A stretch of DNA of 64,000 bases, from assembly GCA_027924585.1 (NCBI GenBank), contig BSBM01002109.1, positions 62,001 to 126,000 on the forward strand, written 5' to 3'. Position numbers and translations under genes: made by a program. The DNA is from Larix kaempferi. Lineage: Eukaryota > Streptophyta > Pinopsida > Pinales > Pinaceae. The notes under the pieces are model-generated. The model was given only the letters and a program-made list of their open reading frames with translations. It did not search any database and was not told the origin of the DNA. Within the stretch, counting starts at the first letter, position 1; each line of letters opens with the position of its first letter. This document shows positions 35,625-46,633 of the stretch, in pieces.

Positions 35625-37522
35625 TGTTGGAAATAGTGCAACTTCAAACTTTAATGTTATTGTACCTCCTATGGGACAAGATGTCAATGTATTTGATTAG
35701 GTCAGCGCAGTTAGGGAAAGTCAGGTCGGCCTAGTCAGTAAAAAAGTCACCCTTTGATGTGTATAAATAGAGAGTTCGACCTCTCATTTCGTCATTCTCT
35801 CAAGCAAGTTTGCTCTAGCCAAGAGAGGTTCGCTACTTCAGTTAAGAGACTCATTTTTGGGGGTTCTCCACTATTGGAGAAGTTTCTCCCTTGTTTTCTT
35901 GGGTTTGCGCTACTACTATCCGAATGTACATTATTCTCTATTGGAAGGTCTGAGCTCGGGGGAGACAAATAGCTTTGTCTATGGTTGGGAGATGATTGTA
36001 ATTATCATCATGGTTTAAACGAGCTCGACACTCATTTTGTTTCTGTGCTTTGCCATTCTTTTAGTGATCCTGGTTATGCTGCTATAAACATTAACAAGGT
36101 CAAGGCTCAACTCAGCTTAGGATTTGGAGAGCCTGATCAACTTCCATGGTCAGGTTCTAACCCAAGATGCAGTTTATAGGAGAGTAGGTTTCTAGAGAGC
36201 GACTCGATTAGATTGCGTTGCGGATTTCTACAGGGTGTTTATCATTCATGGGATTCATCTTCAGGTCAGACAACTACGAGTTTACCTTTTTTCTATTGTG
36301 CTTCGAATTCCCTCATTTTTTTCTGCTCTCGATGGTCCCTTACCTGCACGATAGATTCCTGCAGCCCACGCTTAGTATCTATGATTTACTACATAGTTGC
36401 ATTTACTCGTTGGACTGCGTTGCAAGCCTCCTGTGGGAAGATAACTACCTCTAGGACATGTGGGAACACTTCATCCAAACGTGTGGCCAGATATTACCTG
36501 CTTTTTATTGCTTTCAGTTAAAGGTTTTATTTTATTTTGCATACATATCAATATTCCAACTTGTTTGCTAGTTGCTTGCTTATGATTTGGACTGCCTGAA
36601 CAACTTCCGGTGCCATGTCTCGCCCAGCATGAAGGTTGGAAGAGTATATTGTTTCTCGAGGGCGGCTCGGTCTCATCGCGTTGCGGATTTCTACAGGATG
36701 TTTTTCATTCGTGGGATTCATCTTCAGGTCATCCAAATAGGAGTTGATGTGTGTTATAGATTTATACAAGGTATTTGTTATTCAAAGGATCATCTTTAGG
36801 GTGGCACACTAGGAGTTGTGAATAGAGTCCATTCATAATTGTTATTCTATTCGTTTGTGGAGTGTGTCCCATTGTGGGATGGTTCCTTTGTGGAGTGTGT
36901 TCTATTGTGGGATGGTTCCTTTGTGGAACTTGCTTATTTCCTGCGTTAGAATGGACACGTTTATGATAACAAGATGTGTTCCGACGTGATGATACATCTC
37001 TAGCTAAGAGGGAGTGTTGATGATGTAGGCACCCGCTGGAGTGGGTTGAGCTAAGCACATTGGATTGATGCATGATAGACTCTCCGATGGACTATGCAGA
37101 GTTCTTGAATTGATGCACGTGTGACTCACCTATGGATATGGCAATGTCGTTGACCTAGTGCATATTATCCGATGGACTGGGTTGAGCTAAGCACATTGGA
37201 TTGATGCATGATAGACTCTCGGATGGACTATGTAGAGTTCTTGAGTTGATGCACGTGTGACTCACCTATGGATTTGTTGACACTTCTCGACTATCTATGA
37301 TTGTGTTGCAAGACCTTCCTTATGATATAGAGAGCTTAGAGATAACTGTGATGTACATATGATATCGAGATGTGTTTCAGTATGATAATGTTGATGATAC
37401 CTCCTTGGCCAAGAGGGATTGTTGGGGTAGTAGCTGCATGGGGCATCACCTCATAGGTCGACCAAAGAAAGAATAAGATTAGAATACAGTGTTTGAAGAA
37501 TACCTTCCTTGTTGAGAAGTAG
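35625..37522 (+). repeat. Monomer 20, class B, S type with two local tandem duplications
   Basis: The unit is 1,898 bp, with TATAAATA at 35762-35769. It is longer than other S units because of a 33-bp tandem copy at 36860-36925 (GAGTGTGT...TTTGTG) and a 136-bp tandem copy in the tail (37043-37273). Monomer 28 has both. Confidence 0.87.
37043..37273 (+). repeat. 136-bp tandem duplication in the monomer 20 tail
   Basis: GGGTTGAGCTAAGCAC starts at 37043 and again at 37179, and CACCTATGGAT ends at 37137 and 37273, giving a 136-bp period. It extends the CCGATGGACTG-based short repeat found in every monomer tail. The same event is at 51985-52215. Confidence 0.8.
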
Positions 37523-38411
37523 TGTTGGAAACAGTGCAACTTCCAAATTTATTCTTATTGTATTTCATCTTGTTAATGTACCTCCTATGGTACAACATGT
37601 CAATGTATTTGATCATGTAAAACACTCAATGTAAACCTAGGGATGAAATCACAAAGAAAAGATTTATTAAATGTAGTTTTTTGTACTCCCCCAAGACAAG
37701 TCGGCCCAGTGGGTAAACAGCCCCAAAGCAGTGGGCAATTTGCCCCAAACAATGGGCAGAACTGCACCTGTCAGGTCGGCGCAGTTAGGGAAAGTTAGGT
37801 CGGCCCAATCAGGAAAAAAGGCACCCTTTGATGTGCATAAATAGAGAGTTCCACCTCTCATTTCGTCATCCACTCAAGCAAGTTCGCTCTAGCCAAGAGA
37901 GGTTCGCTACTTCAGTTAAGAGACTGATTTTTTGGGGTTCTCCACTATGTGATATGTTTCTCCCTGTTTTCTTGGGTTTGCACTACTACTATCCGTATGT
38001 ACATCGTTCTCTATTGGAAGGTCTGAGCTCGGGGGAAACAAATAGCTTTGTCTATGGTTGGGAGATGATTTTTCTTATCATCATGGTTTAAACGAGCTCG
38101 ACACTCATTTTGTTTCTGTGCTTTGCCATTCTTTTAGTGATCCTCGCATTTGCCTGCTTGTTTATTTTCTGTAGGAGGTGGTGTCACAATCAATTTCGTG
38201 TATAGAAATATTGCTAACATCTATGTTCCAAATACACTAGCCTTCACAGGCTAGTATATACAAGTGAGACGAGGTGATACTGGGGACAATAGAGGATGGA
38301 AAGAAGAAAAATGCGGGAGATGTTGAGTCATCGATCTCATGACTGCAGTCTATCTGATGCAACGACTACGAACAACACCCTACACGAGAGAAAATAAAGA
38401 GACTCACCTTC
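37523..38411 (+). repeat. Monomer 21, L-type LTR with a class A interior, truncated
   Basis: The LTR has the TATA variant CATAAATA (37846-37853). After the leader it switches to class A sequence (CTCGCATTTGCCTGCTTG, foldback left end from 38268). It stops in the foldback left arm near GACTCACCTTCAAC, where the Ty3/gypsy fragment begins. It is a lone A-type interior more than 20 kb from the class A block. Confidence 0.82.
38268..38411. repeat. Partial class A foldback (left arm only)
   Basis: It starts GACGAGGTGATACTGG like monomers 6 and 7. It reads AACAACACCCTACACGAGAG, which matches the complement of the right arm elsewhere better than the usual left arm. That suggests gene conversion between arms before truncation. 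Confidence 0.65.
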
Positions 38412-38639
38412 AACTTAAGGCCACCTGCATGCATAACATCCGAGCTATATTTCATGTTGCATGCACTAATGATATAATAACAATCCCAAAGATCTCCTTA
38501 GGGTGCGTATGGCATCAATCCTCAATTAATTCCCTGGATGTCAATGCCCGCTCGAAAATTCCCTGGATGTAAATGCCCGCTCGAACCTATGGGAATCAAA
38601 TAGGTTAGCAGGATGGTCCTATGTGCTTAAGCAGTAGAG
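38412..38639. other. Non-array sequence beside the Ty3/gypsy fragment
   Basis: These 228 bp match no monomer. They lie downstream of the minus-strand chromodomain end and are probably 3' untranslated or LTR-proximal sequence of the same gypsy element, although no LTR terminus, purine tract or target duplication is visible. They include a 29-bp tandem repeat at 38528-38585. Confidence 0.5.
38528..38585 (+). repeat. 29-bp tandem duplication
   Basis: Two adjacent 29-bp copies (38528-38556 and 38557-38585) begin AATTCCCTGGATGT and end GCCCGCTCGAA. They differ at one base (TCAATG against TAAATG). Confidence 0.9.
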
Positions 38640-38659
38640 GACATTACAGTCATCTCCGC

Positions 38660-38962
38660 TCGAAATTGCTTGTCCTCAAGCAACTATAATGTTGGGTGTT
38701 GCAATACATGTTCTCCTTCCCAAGTGGCCTATTTTATAAGCAGATCTCTCCATTGAACCAAGTAGTCTCTAATAATTTTGTTCCTTAGCTTTCGCTCCCG
38801 AACCTCTAGGATGAGTTCTGGAACCAGAATCAATTGCCCCTCATCATCAAGGGGGGGCATCTCGGGTGATATCACAATCTGTTGACCTACTTCCTTCTTG
38901 AGATTCCATACATGAAATACGTTGTGAATCTTGCTCTCTAGGGGTAATTCGAGCTCATACAC
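38660..38962 (-). pseudogene. Integrase C-terminal and chromodomain remnant
   Basis: An open stretch of 77 codons (38962 to 38729) reads YELELPLESKIHNVFHVWNLKKEVGQ, then PPLDDEGQ and RERKLRNKIIRDYLVQWRDLLIK. It is followed by an in-frame stop and then ATWEGEHVLQH, the expected continuation of a chromodomain. Chromodomains steer integration of chromoviruses toward particular chromatin; this one is broken by the stop. Confidence 0.82.
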
Positions 38963-39379
38963 TACCTCTCTGACCTTTCGGATTATCTTGTAGGGACCAT
39001 AGAAGCAAGGCTTGAGTTTCTTTGCTCCTTTTTTCTTAAGAGATAACTGTCGATAAGGTTGTAGGCGTAAATATACTAAGTGTCCTATCTCAAAACTGCG
39101 CTCAATCCTGTGTCTATTTGCATATATCTTCTATTGATTCTGAGTATCCTGTATGTTTTCTTTGAGCACTTTGAGAAGGTCTTGAATCCTATCTTTGGCC
39201 TTGGGGGGCCCTGCTATCACCAAATATCAGATCTGCAAAATCTCTAAATGGAGTCATACCAATAATCATATGGTGAGTCATACCTAAGTGTAGCCATTTA
39301 ATCCATGTTCTTTCCTGACCTGCTACCTAATTCCTCAAGTATCCCTCAATCCACTTGTTAACTATCTTTGTCTGTCTGT

Positions 39380-39721
39380 CGCTCTGTGGATGATAACTTG
39401 TGCTCATAGCTAACTCGGTTTCCACCAACCTAAAAATTTCTTGCCAAAAGGCTCCCGTGAACTTGTTGTCCCTATCACTAACCCGTGTAGTCTAAATACC
39501 TCTCTGAAAAATAGTTAGGCCACCTGTGTTGTTGAATAATCTGATGAAATGGCAAAGAAGTGAGCGAACTTAGTCAACCTGTCCACTACTACGTACAAGC
39601 AATCCCTTCCATGAACCTTGGGAAACCCTGTAATGAAATCCATGGAAATACTTTCCAACTTCTGCTCGGGAATGGGCAATGATCGCAGTAAAATAGTTGG
39701 GTGAGTGTGCTCTATCTTGTT
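39380..39721 (-). pseudogene. Degenerate integrase catalytic core
   Basis: The first acidic residue is present in SMDFITG and the second in VSDRDNKF. The third is lost: the HPQSDRQTK stretch carries K where Ty3/gypsy integrases have the catalytic glutamate of the D,D-35-E triad. The frame is open from about 39,721 to 39,515, then shifts (after TTQVA) before SDRDNKF. The N-terminal zinc-binding part is missing at the array junction. It is non-functional. Confidence 0.85.
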
Positions 39722-41126
39722 AAACAAGCCCAACACTCATTTTGCTTCTGTGCTTTGCCATTCTTTTAGTGATCCTGGTTATGCTGCTATAAACATTAAC
39801 AAGGTCAAGGCTCAACTCAGCTTAGGATTTGGAGAGCCGGGTCAACTTCCATTGTCAGGTTCTGCCCAACATGCAGTGTAGAGGAGTGCAGAGTTTCTAG
39901 AGAGCGCCTCGATTAGGTTGCGTTGCGGATTTCTACAGGGTGTTTATCATTCATGGAATTCATCTTCAGGTCAGACAACTACGAGTTTACCTTTTCTCTA
40001 TTGTGCTTCGGATTCCCTCCTTTTTCTCTACTCTCCCTGGTCCTCTACCTGCACGATAGATTCCTGCAACCCATACTTAGTATCTATGATTTACTACATA
40101 GTTGCATTTACTCGCTGGACTGCGTTGCAAGCCTCCTGTGGGAAGATAACTACCTCTACGACATGTGGGAACACTTCATCCAAACATGTGGCCAGATATT
40201 ACCTGCTTGTTATTGCTTTCAGTTCAAGGTTTTATTTTATCTTGCATATATATCAATCTTCCAACTTTTTTGCTAGTTGCTTGCTTAGGATTTGCACTGT
40301 CTGAACAACTTCCAGTGCCATGTCCCGGCCAGCATGAAGGTTGGAAGAGTATATGGTTTCTCTAGCGCGCCTAGGTCTCATCGCGTTGCAGATTTCTATA
40401 GGATGTTTTTCATTCGTGGGATTCATCTTCAGGTCATCCAAATAGGAGTTGATGTGTGTTGTAGATTTATAAAGGCTGTTTGTTATTCATGGGATCATCT
40501 TCAGGGTGGGCAACTAGGAGTGGTGAATAAACTCCATTCATAATTGTTATTCTATTCCTTTGTGGAGTGTGTCCCATTGTGGGATGGTTCCTTTGTGGAA
40601 CGTGCTTATTCCCTGTGTTGGAATGGACCCGCTTATGATAACAAGATGTGTTCCGACGTGATGATACCTCTCTAGGTAAGAGGGAGTGTTGCTCATGTAG
40701 GCACTCGATGGACTGGGTTGAGCCGAGCACATTGTATTGATGCATAATAGACTCTCCGATGGACTGTGCAGAGTTCTTGAGCTGATGCACGTGTAACTCA
40801 CCTATGTATAGGGCACAGTCGTGGAGCTAGTAAATGTTCTCCGATGGACTGGATTGAGCAGATGCACTAAGATTGATTTAATGACACTTCTCGACTAACT
40901 ATGATTGTGTCGTAAGACCTTCCTTGTGATATAGAGAGGTTTGAGAAAACTGTGATGTACATATGAGATCGAGATGTGTTTCAGTATGATAATGCTAAAA
41001 ATACCTCCATGGCCAAGAGGGAGTGTTGGAGTAGTAGCTGCATGGGGCATCACCCCATAGGTCGACCAAATAAAGAATAAGGCTAGAATAGAGTGTTCGA
41101 AGAATACCTTCCTTGTTGAGAGGGAG
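39722..41126 (+). repeat. Monomer 22, class B, 5'-truncated (LTR replaced by gypsy fragment)
   Basis: It resumes in the leader at AAACAAGCCCAACACTC and runs to the end of the monomer. The LTR and start are absent. It matches monomer 11 from its leader onward at a constant offset of about 19,738. Confidence 0.85.
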
Positions 41127-42923
41127 TGTTGGAAATAGCGCAACTTCAAACTTTATTGTTATTGTACCTCCTATGGGACAAGATGTCAATGTGTTTCATC
41201 AGGTCGGCGCAATTAGGGAAAGTCAGGTCGGCCCTGTCAAGCAAAAAGTCACCCTATGATGTGTATAAATAGAGAGTTCGACCTCTCATTTCGTCATTCT
41301 CTCAAGCAAGTTTGATCTAGCCAAGAGAGGTTCGCTACTTCAGTTAAGAGACTGATTTTTTGGGGTTCTCCACTATTGGAGAAGTTTCTCCCTTGTTTTC
41401 TTGGGTTTGCGCTACTACTATCCGGATATACATTGTTCTCTATTGGAAGGTCTGAGCTCGGGGGAGACAAATAGCTTTGTCTATGGTTGGGAGATGATTG
41501 TAATTATCATCATGGTTTAAACGAGCTCGACACTCATTTTGTTTCTGTGCTTTTCCATTCTTTTAGTGATCCTCATTATGCTGCTATAAACATTAACAAG
41601 GTCAAGGCTCAACTCAACTTAGGATTTGGAGAGACTGATCAACTTCCATTGTCGGGTTCTGCCCAATTTGCAGTTTAGAGGGGAGTAGGGTTTCTACAGA
41701 GTGCCTCAATTAGATTGCGTTGCGGATTTCTACAGGGTGTTTATAATTCATGGGATTTATCTTTAGGTCAAACAACTATGGGTTTACCTTTTCTCTATTG
41801 TGCTTTGGATTCCCTCATTTTTCTCTGCTCTCGGTGGTCCTCTACCTGCACGATAGATTCCTGCAACCTACACTTAGTATCTATGATTTACTACATAGTT
41901 GCATTTACTCGCTGGACTGCGTTGCAAGCCTCCTGTGGGAAGATAACTACCTATAGGACATGTGGCAACACTTCATCCAAACGTGTGGCCAGATATTACA
42001 TGCTTGTTATTGCTTTCCGTTCAAGGTTTTATTTTATTTTGCATATGTATAAATCTTCCAACTTGTTTGCTAGTTGCTTGCTTAGGATTTGGACTGCCTG
42101 AACAACTTCCAGTGCCATGTCTTGGCCAGCATGAAGGTTGGAGGAGTATATGGTTTCTCGAGGTCGCCTCGGTCTCATCGCGTTGCGGTGTTCTACAGGA
42201 TGTTTGTCATTCGTGGGATTCATCTTCAGGTCATCCAAATAGGAGTTGATGTGCGTTGTACATTTATACAGGGTGTTTCTTATTCATGGGATCATCTTCG
42301 GGGTGGCCAACTAGGAGTGGTGAATAAACTCCATTCATAATTGTTATTCCATTCCTTTGTGGAGTGTGTCCCATTGTGGGATGGTTCCTTTGTGGAACTT
42401 GCTTATTCCCTGTGTTGGAATGGACCCGCTTATGTTAACAAGATATGTTCCGACGTGATGATACCTCTCTAGCTTAGAGGCAGTGTTGATGATGTAGGCA
42501 CCTGATGGACTGGGTTGAGCTGAGCACATTGTATTGACGCATGATAGACTCTCCGATGGACTGTGCAGAGTTCTTGAGCTGATGCACGTGTAACTCACCT
42601 ATGGATAGGATAGAGTCGTGGAGCTAGTGCATGTTCTCCTATGGACTGGATTGAGGAGATGCATGAAGATTGATTTGTTGACACTTCTCGACTAACTGTG
42701 ATTGTGAGGCAAGACCTTCCTTATGATATAGAGAGGTTAGAGATAACTCTGATATACATATGATATCGAGATGTGTTTCATTACGATAAAGTTGATGATA
42801 CCTTCTTGGCCAAGAGGGACTGTTGGGGTAGTTGCTGTATGGGGCATCACCTCATAGGTCGACCAAAGAAAGAATAAGATTAGAATACAGTGTTCGAAGA
42901 ATACCTCCCTTGTTGAGAGGGAG
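41127..42923 (+). repeat. Monomer 23, class B, S type
   Basis: The unit is 1,797 bp, with TATAAATA at 41264-41271. It matches monomer 9 at offset 25,441. Confidence 0.87.
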
Positions 42924-44842
42924 TGTTGGAAATAGTGCAACTTCAGAAATTATTGTTATTTTATTTCATCTTGTTATTCTACCTCCTATGGGACAAGACG
43001 TCACTGTATTTGATCATGTAAAACACTTGAAAGAATCAATGTAAACCTAGGGGTGAAATCTCAAAGAAAAGATTTAGTAAACGTAGTTTTATGTATTCCC
43101 CCAAGACAAGTCGGCCCAGCGGGTAAACTCCCCCAAAACAGTGGGCAATTTGTCCCAAAAAATGGGCAGAAATGCCCCAGTTAGGTCGGCGCAGTTAGGG
43201 AAAGTTAGGTTGGCCCGGTCACGAAAAAGTCACCCTTTGATGATAAATAGAGAGTTCGACCTCTCATTTGGTCATTCACTTAAACAAGTTTGCTCTAGCC
43301 AAGAGAGTTTCGCTACTTCAGTTAAGAGACTGATTTTTGGGGGTTCTCCACTATTGGAGAAGTTTCTCCCTTGTTTTCTTGGGTTTGCGCTACTACTATC
43401 CGAATGTACATCGTTATCTATTAGAAGGTTTGAGCTCGGAGGGGACAAATAGCTTTGTCTATGGTTGGGAGATGATTGTTCTTATCATCATGGTTAAAAC
43501 GAGCTCGACACTCATTTTGTTTCTATGCTTTGCCATTCTTTCAGGGATTTGGAGAGCCTGGTCAACTTCCATTGTCAGGTTCTGCGCAACATGTAGTTTA
43601 TAGGAGAGTAGGGTTTCTAGAGAACGCCTCGATTAGATTGCGTTGCGGATTTCTAAAGGGTGTTTATCATTCATGGGATTCATCTTCAGGTCAAACAGCT
43701 ACGAGTTTAACTTTTTCTATTGTGCTTCGGATTCCCTACTTTTTCTCGCTCTCGGTGGTCCTCTACCTGCACAATAGATTCCTCAAACCCACACTTAGTA
43801 TCTTTGATTTACTACATAGTTAAATTTACTCGTTGGACTGCGTTGCAAGCATCCTGTGGGAAGATAACTACCTCTAGGACATGTGGGAACACTTCATTCA
43901 AACCTGTGGCCAGATATTACCTGCTTATTATTGCTTTCAATTCAAGCTTTTATTTTATTTTGCATATGTATCAATCTTCCAACTTCTTTGCTAGTTGCTT
44001 GCTTAGGATTTGGACTGCCTGAACAACTTCCAGTGCCATGTCTCGGCCACCATGAAGGTTGGAGGAGTATATGGTTTCTCGAGGGAGCCTCGGTCTCATC
44101 GCGTTGCGGATTTCTACAGGATGTTTGTCATTCGTGGGATTCATCTCCAGGTCATCCAAATAGGAGTTGATGTGTGTTGTAGATTTATACAGGGTGTTTG
44201 TTATTCATGGGATCATCTTCAGGGTGGCCAACTAGGAGTGGTGAATAAACTCCATTCATAATTATTATTCTATTCCTTTCTGGAGTGTGTCCCATTGTGG
44301 GATGGTTCCTTTGTGGAACGTGCTTATTCCCTGTGTCGGAATGGACCCTCTTATAATAACAAGATGTTTTCCGACGCGATCATAACTCTCTAGCTAAGAG
44401 GGAGTGGATGATGTAGGCACCCGACGAATTGTGTTGAGCTGAGCACATTGTATTGATGCATGATAGACTATCCGATGGACTGTGCACAGTTCATGAGCTG
44501 ATGCACGTGTGACTCACCTATGGATAGGGCAGAGTCGTGGAGCTAGTGCATGTTATCCGATGGACTCGATTAAGCAGATGCATGAAGATTGATTTGTTGA
44601 CACTTCTCGACTAACCGTGATTGTGTCGTAAGACCTTCCTTGTGATATAGAGAGGTTAGAGATAACTGTGATCTACATATGATATCGAGATGTGTTTCGG
44701 TATGATAATGCTGATGATACCTCCATGGCCAAGAGGGAGTGTTGGGGTAGTAGCTGCATGGGGCATCACCTCATAGGTCGACCAAATAAACAATAAGGTT
44801 AGAATAGAGTGTTCGAAGAATACCTTCCTTGTTGAGAGGGAG
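42924..44842 (+). repeat. Monomer 24, class B, L type with 55-bp deletion and damaged TATA
   Basis: The unit is 1,919 bp. It shares the 55-bp deletion of monomer 10 (here at 43544/43545). Three bases (TGT) are lost before the TATA box, leaving GATGATAAATAG at about 43239, so the promoter is probably weak or dead. The end of the unit is hybrid: its minus-strand tail pattern combines S-type and monomer-11-type changes. Confidence 0.86.
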
Positions 44843-46633
44843 TGTTGGAAATAGTGCAACTTCAGACTTTATTGTTATTGTACCTCCTATGGGACAAGAT
44901 GTCAATGTGTTTGATCAGGCCGGCGCAATTAGGGAAAGTCAGGTCGGCCCTGTCAGGAAAAAAGTCACCCTCTGATGCGTATAAATAGAGAGTTCGACCT
45001 CTCATTTCGCCATTCTCTTAAGCAAGTTCGATCTAGCAAAGAGAGGTTCGCTACTTCAGCTAAGAGACTGATTTTTTGGGGTTCTCCACTATTGGAGCAG
45101 TTTCTCCCTTGTTTTCTTGGGTTTGCGCTACTACTATTCGGATGTACTTTGTTCTCTATTGGAAGGTCTGATCTCGGGGGAGACAAATAGCTTTGTCTAT
45201 GGTTGGGAGATGATTGTAATTATCATCATGGTTTAAACGAGCTCGACACTCATTTTGTTTCTGTGCTTTTCCATTCTTTTAGTGATCCTGATTATGCTGC
45301 TATAAACATTAACAAGGTCAAGGCTCAGCTCAACTTAGGATTTGGAGAGACTGATCAACTTCCATTGTCGGGTTCTGCCCAACATGCAGTTTAGAGGGGA
45401 GTAGGCTTTCTAAAGAGTGCCTCGATTAGATTGCGTTGCGGATTTCTACAGGGTGTTTATAATTCATGGGATTTATCTTTAGGTCAAACAACTATGGGTT
45501 TACCTTTTTTCTATTGTGCTTTGGATTCTCTCCTTTTTCTCTGCTCTCGGTGGTCCTCTACCTGCACGATAGAATCTTGCAACCCACACTTAGTATCTAT
45601 GATTTACCACATAGTTGCATTTACTCGCTGGACTGCGTTGCAAGCCTCCTGTGCGAAGATAACTACCTATAGGACATGTGGCAACACTTCATCCAAACGT
45701 GTGGCCAGATATTACCTGCTTGTTATTGCTTTCCGTTCAAGGTTTTATTTTATTTTGCATATGTGTCAATCTTCCAACTTGTTTGCTAGTTGCTCGCTTA
45801 CGAGTTGGATTGCCTGAACAACTTCCAGTGCCATGTCATGGCGAGCATGAAGGTTGGAGGAGTATATGGTTTCTCGAGGGCGCCTCGGTCTCATCGCGTT
45901 GCGGAGTTCTACAGGATGTTTATCATTCGTGGGATTCATCTTCAAGTCATCCAAATAGGAGTTGATGTGTGTTGTACATTTATACAGGGTATTTGTTATT
46001 CATGGGATCATCTTCGGGGTGGCCAACTAGGAGTGGTGAATAAACTCCATTCATAATTGTTATTCCTTTCCTTTGTGGAGTGTGTCCCATTGTGCGATGG
46101 TTCCTTTGTGGAACTTGCTTATTCCCTGTGTTGGAATGGACCCGCTTATGATAACAAGATGTGTTCTGACGTGATGATACCTCTCTAGCTAAGAGGGAGT
46201 GTTGATGATGTAGGCATCTGATGGAATGGGTTGAGCTGAGCACATTGTATTTACGCATGATAGACTCTCCGATGGACTGTGCAGAGTTCTTGAGCTGATG
46301 CACGTGTAACTCACCTATGGATAGGGCTGAGTCGTGGAGCTAGTGCATGTTCTCCGATGGACTGGATTGAGGAGATGCATGAAGATGGATTTGTTGACAC
46401 TTCTCGACTAACTGTGATTGTGTGGCAACACCTTCCTTATGATATAGAGAGGTTAGAGATAACTCTGATATGATATCGAGATGTGTTTCAGTATGATAAA
46501 GATGATGATACCCTCTTGGCCAAGAGGGACTGTTGGGGTAGTTGCTGCATGGGGCATCACCACATAGGTCGACCAAAGAAAGAATAAGATTAGAATACAG
46601 TGTTCGAAGAAAACCTCCCTTGTTGAGAGGGAG
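44843..46633 (+). repeat. Monomer 25, class B, S type
   Basis: The unit is 1,791 bp, with TATAAATA at 44980-44987. It is the first unit of the duplicated block 25-29 and matches monomer 17 at offset 14,963. Confidence 0.87.

Larger units (their letters stand above)
38640..39721 (-). mobile_element. Truncated Ty3/gypsy (chromovirus) pol fragment: integrase core to chromodomain
   Basis: Read on the minus strand, the order is integrase core (IEHTHPTILLRSLPIPEQ, then SMDFITGFPKVHGRDC and VVVDRLTKFAHF), SDRDNKFTGAFWQEIF, SYHPQSDRQTKIVN, IGMTPF, FADLIFGDSRAP, then YELELPLESKIHNVFHVWNL and a chromodomain-like end DYLVQWRDL. This is the 3' half of pol of a plant chromodomain-bearing Ty3/gypsy element. 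Frameshifts and stops break it throughout. There are no protease, reverse transcriptase, RNase H or LTRs. It lies opposite to the array, between two broken monomers, so it is not a normal insertion. Confidence 0.9.

Noticed and set aside
38640-39721. A complete nested Ty3/gypsy insertion
   Set aside because: There is no LTR, protease, reverse transcriptase or RNase H, no target duplication, and the array does not resume at the same point.
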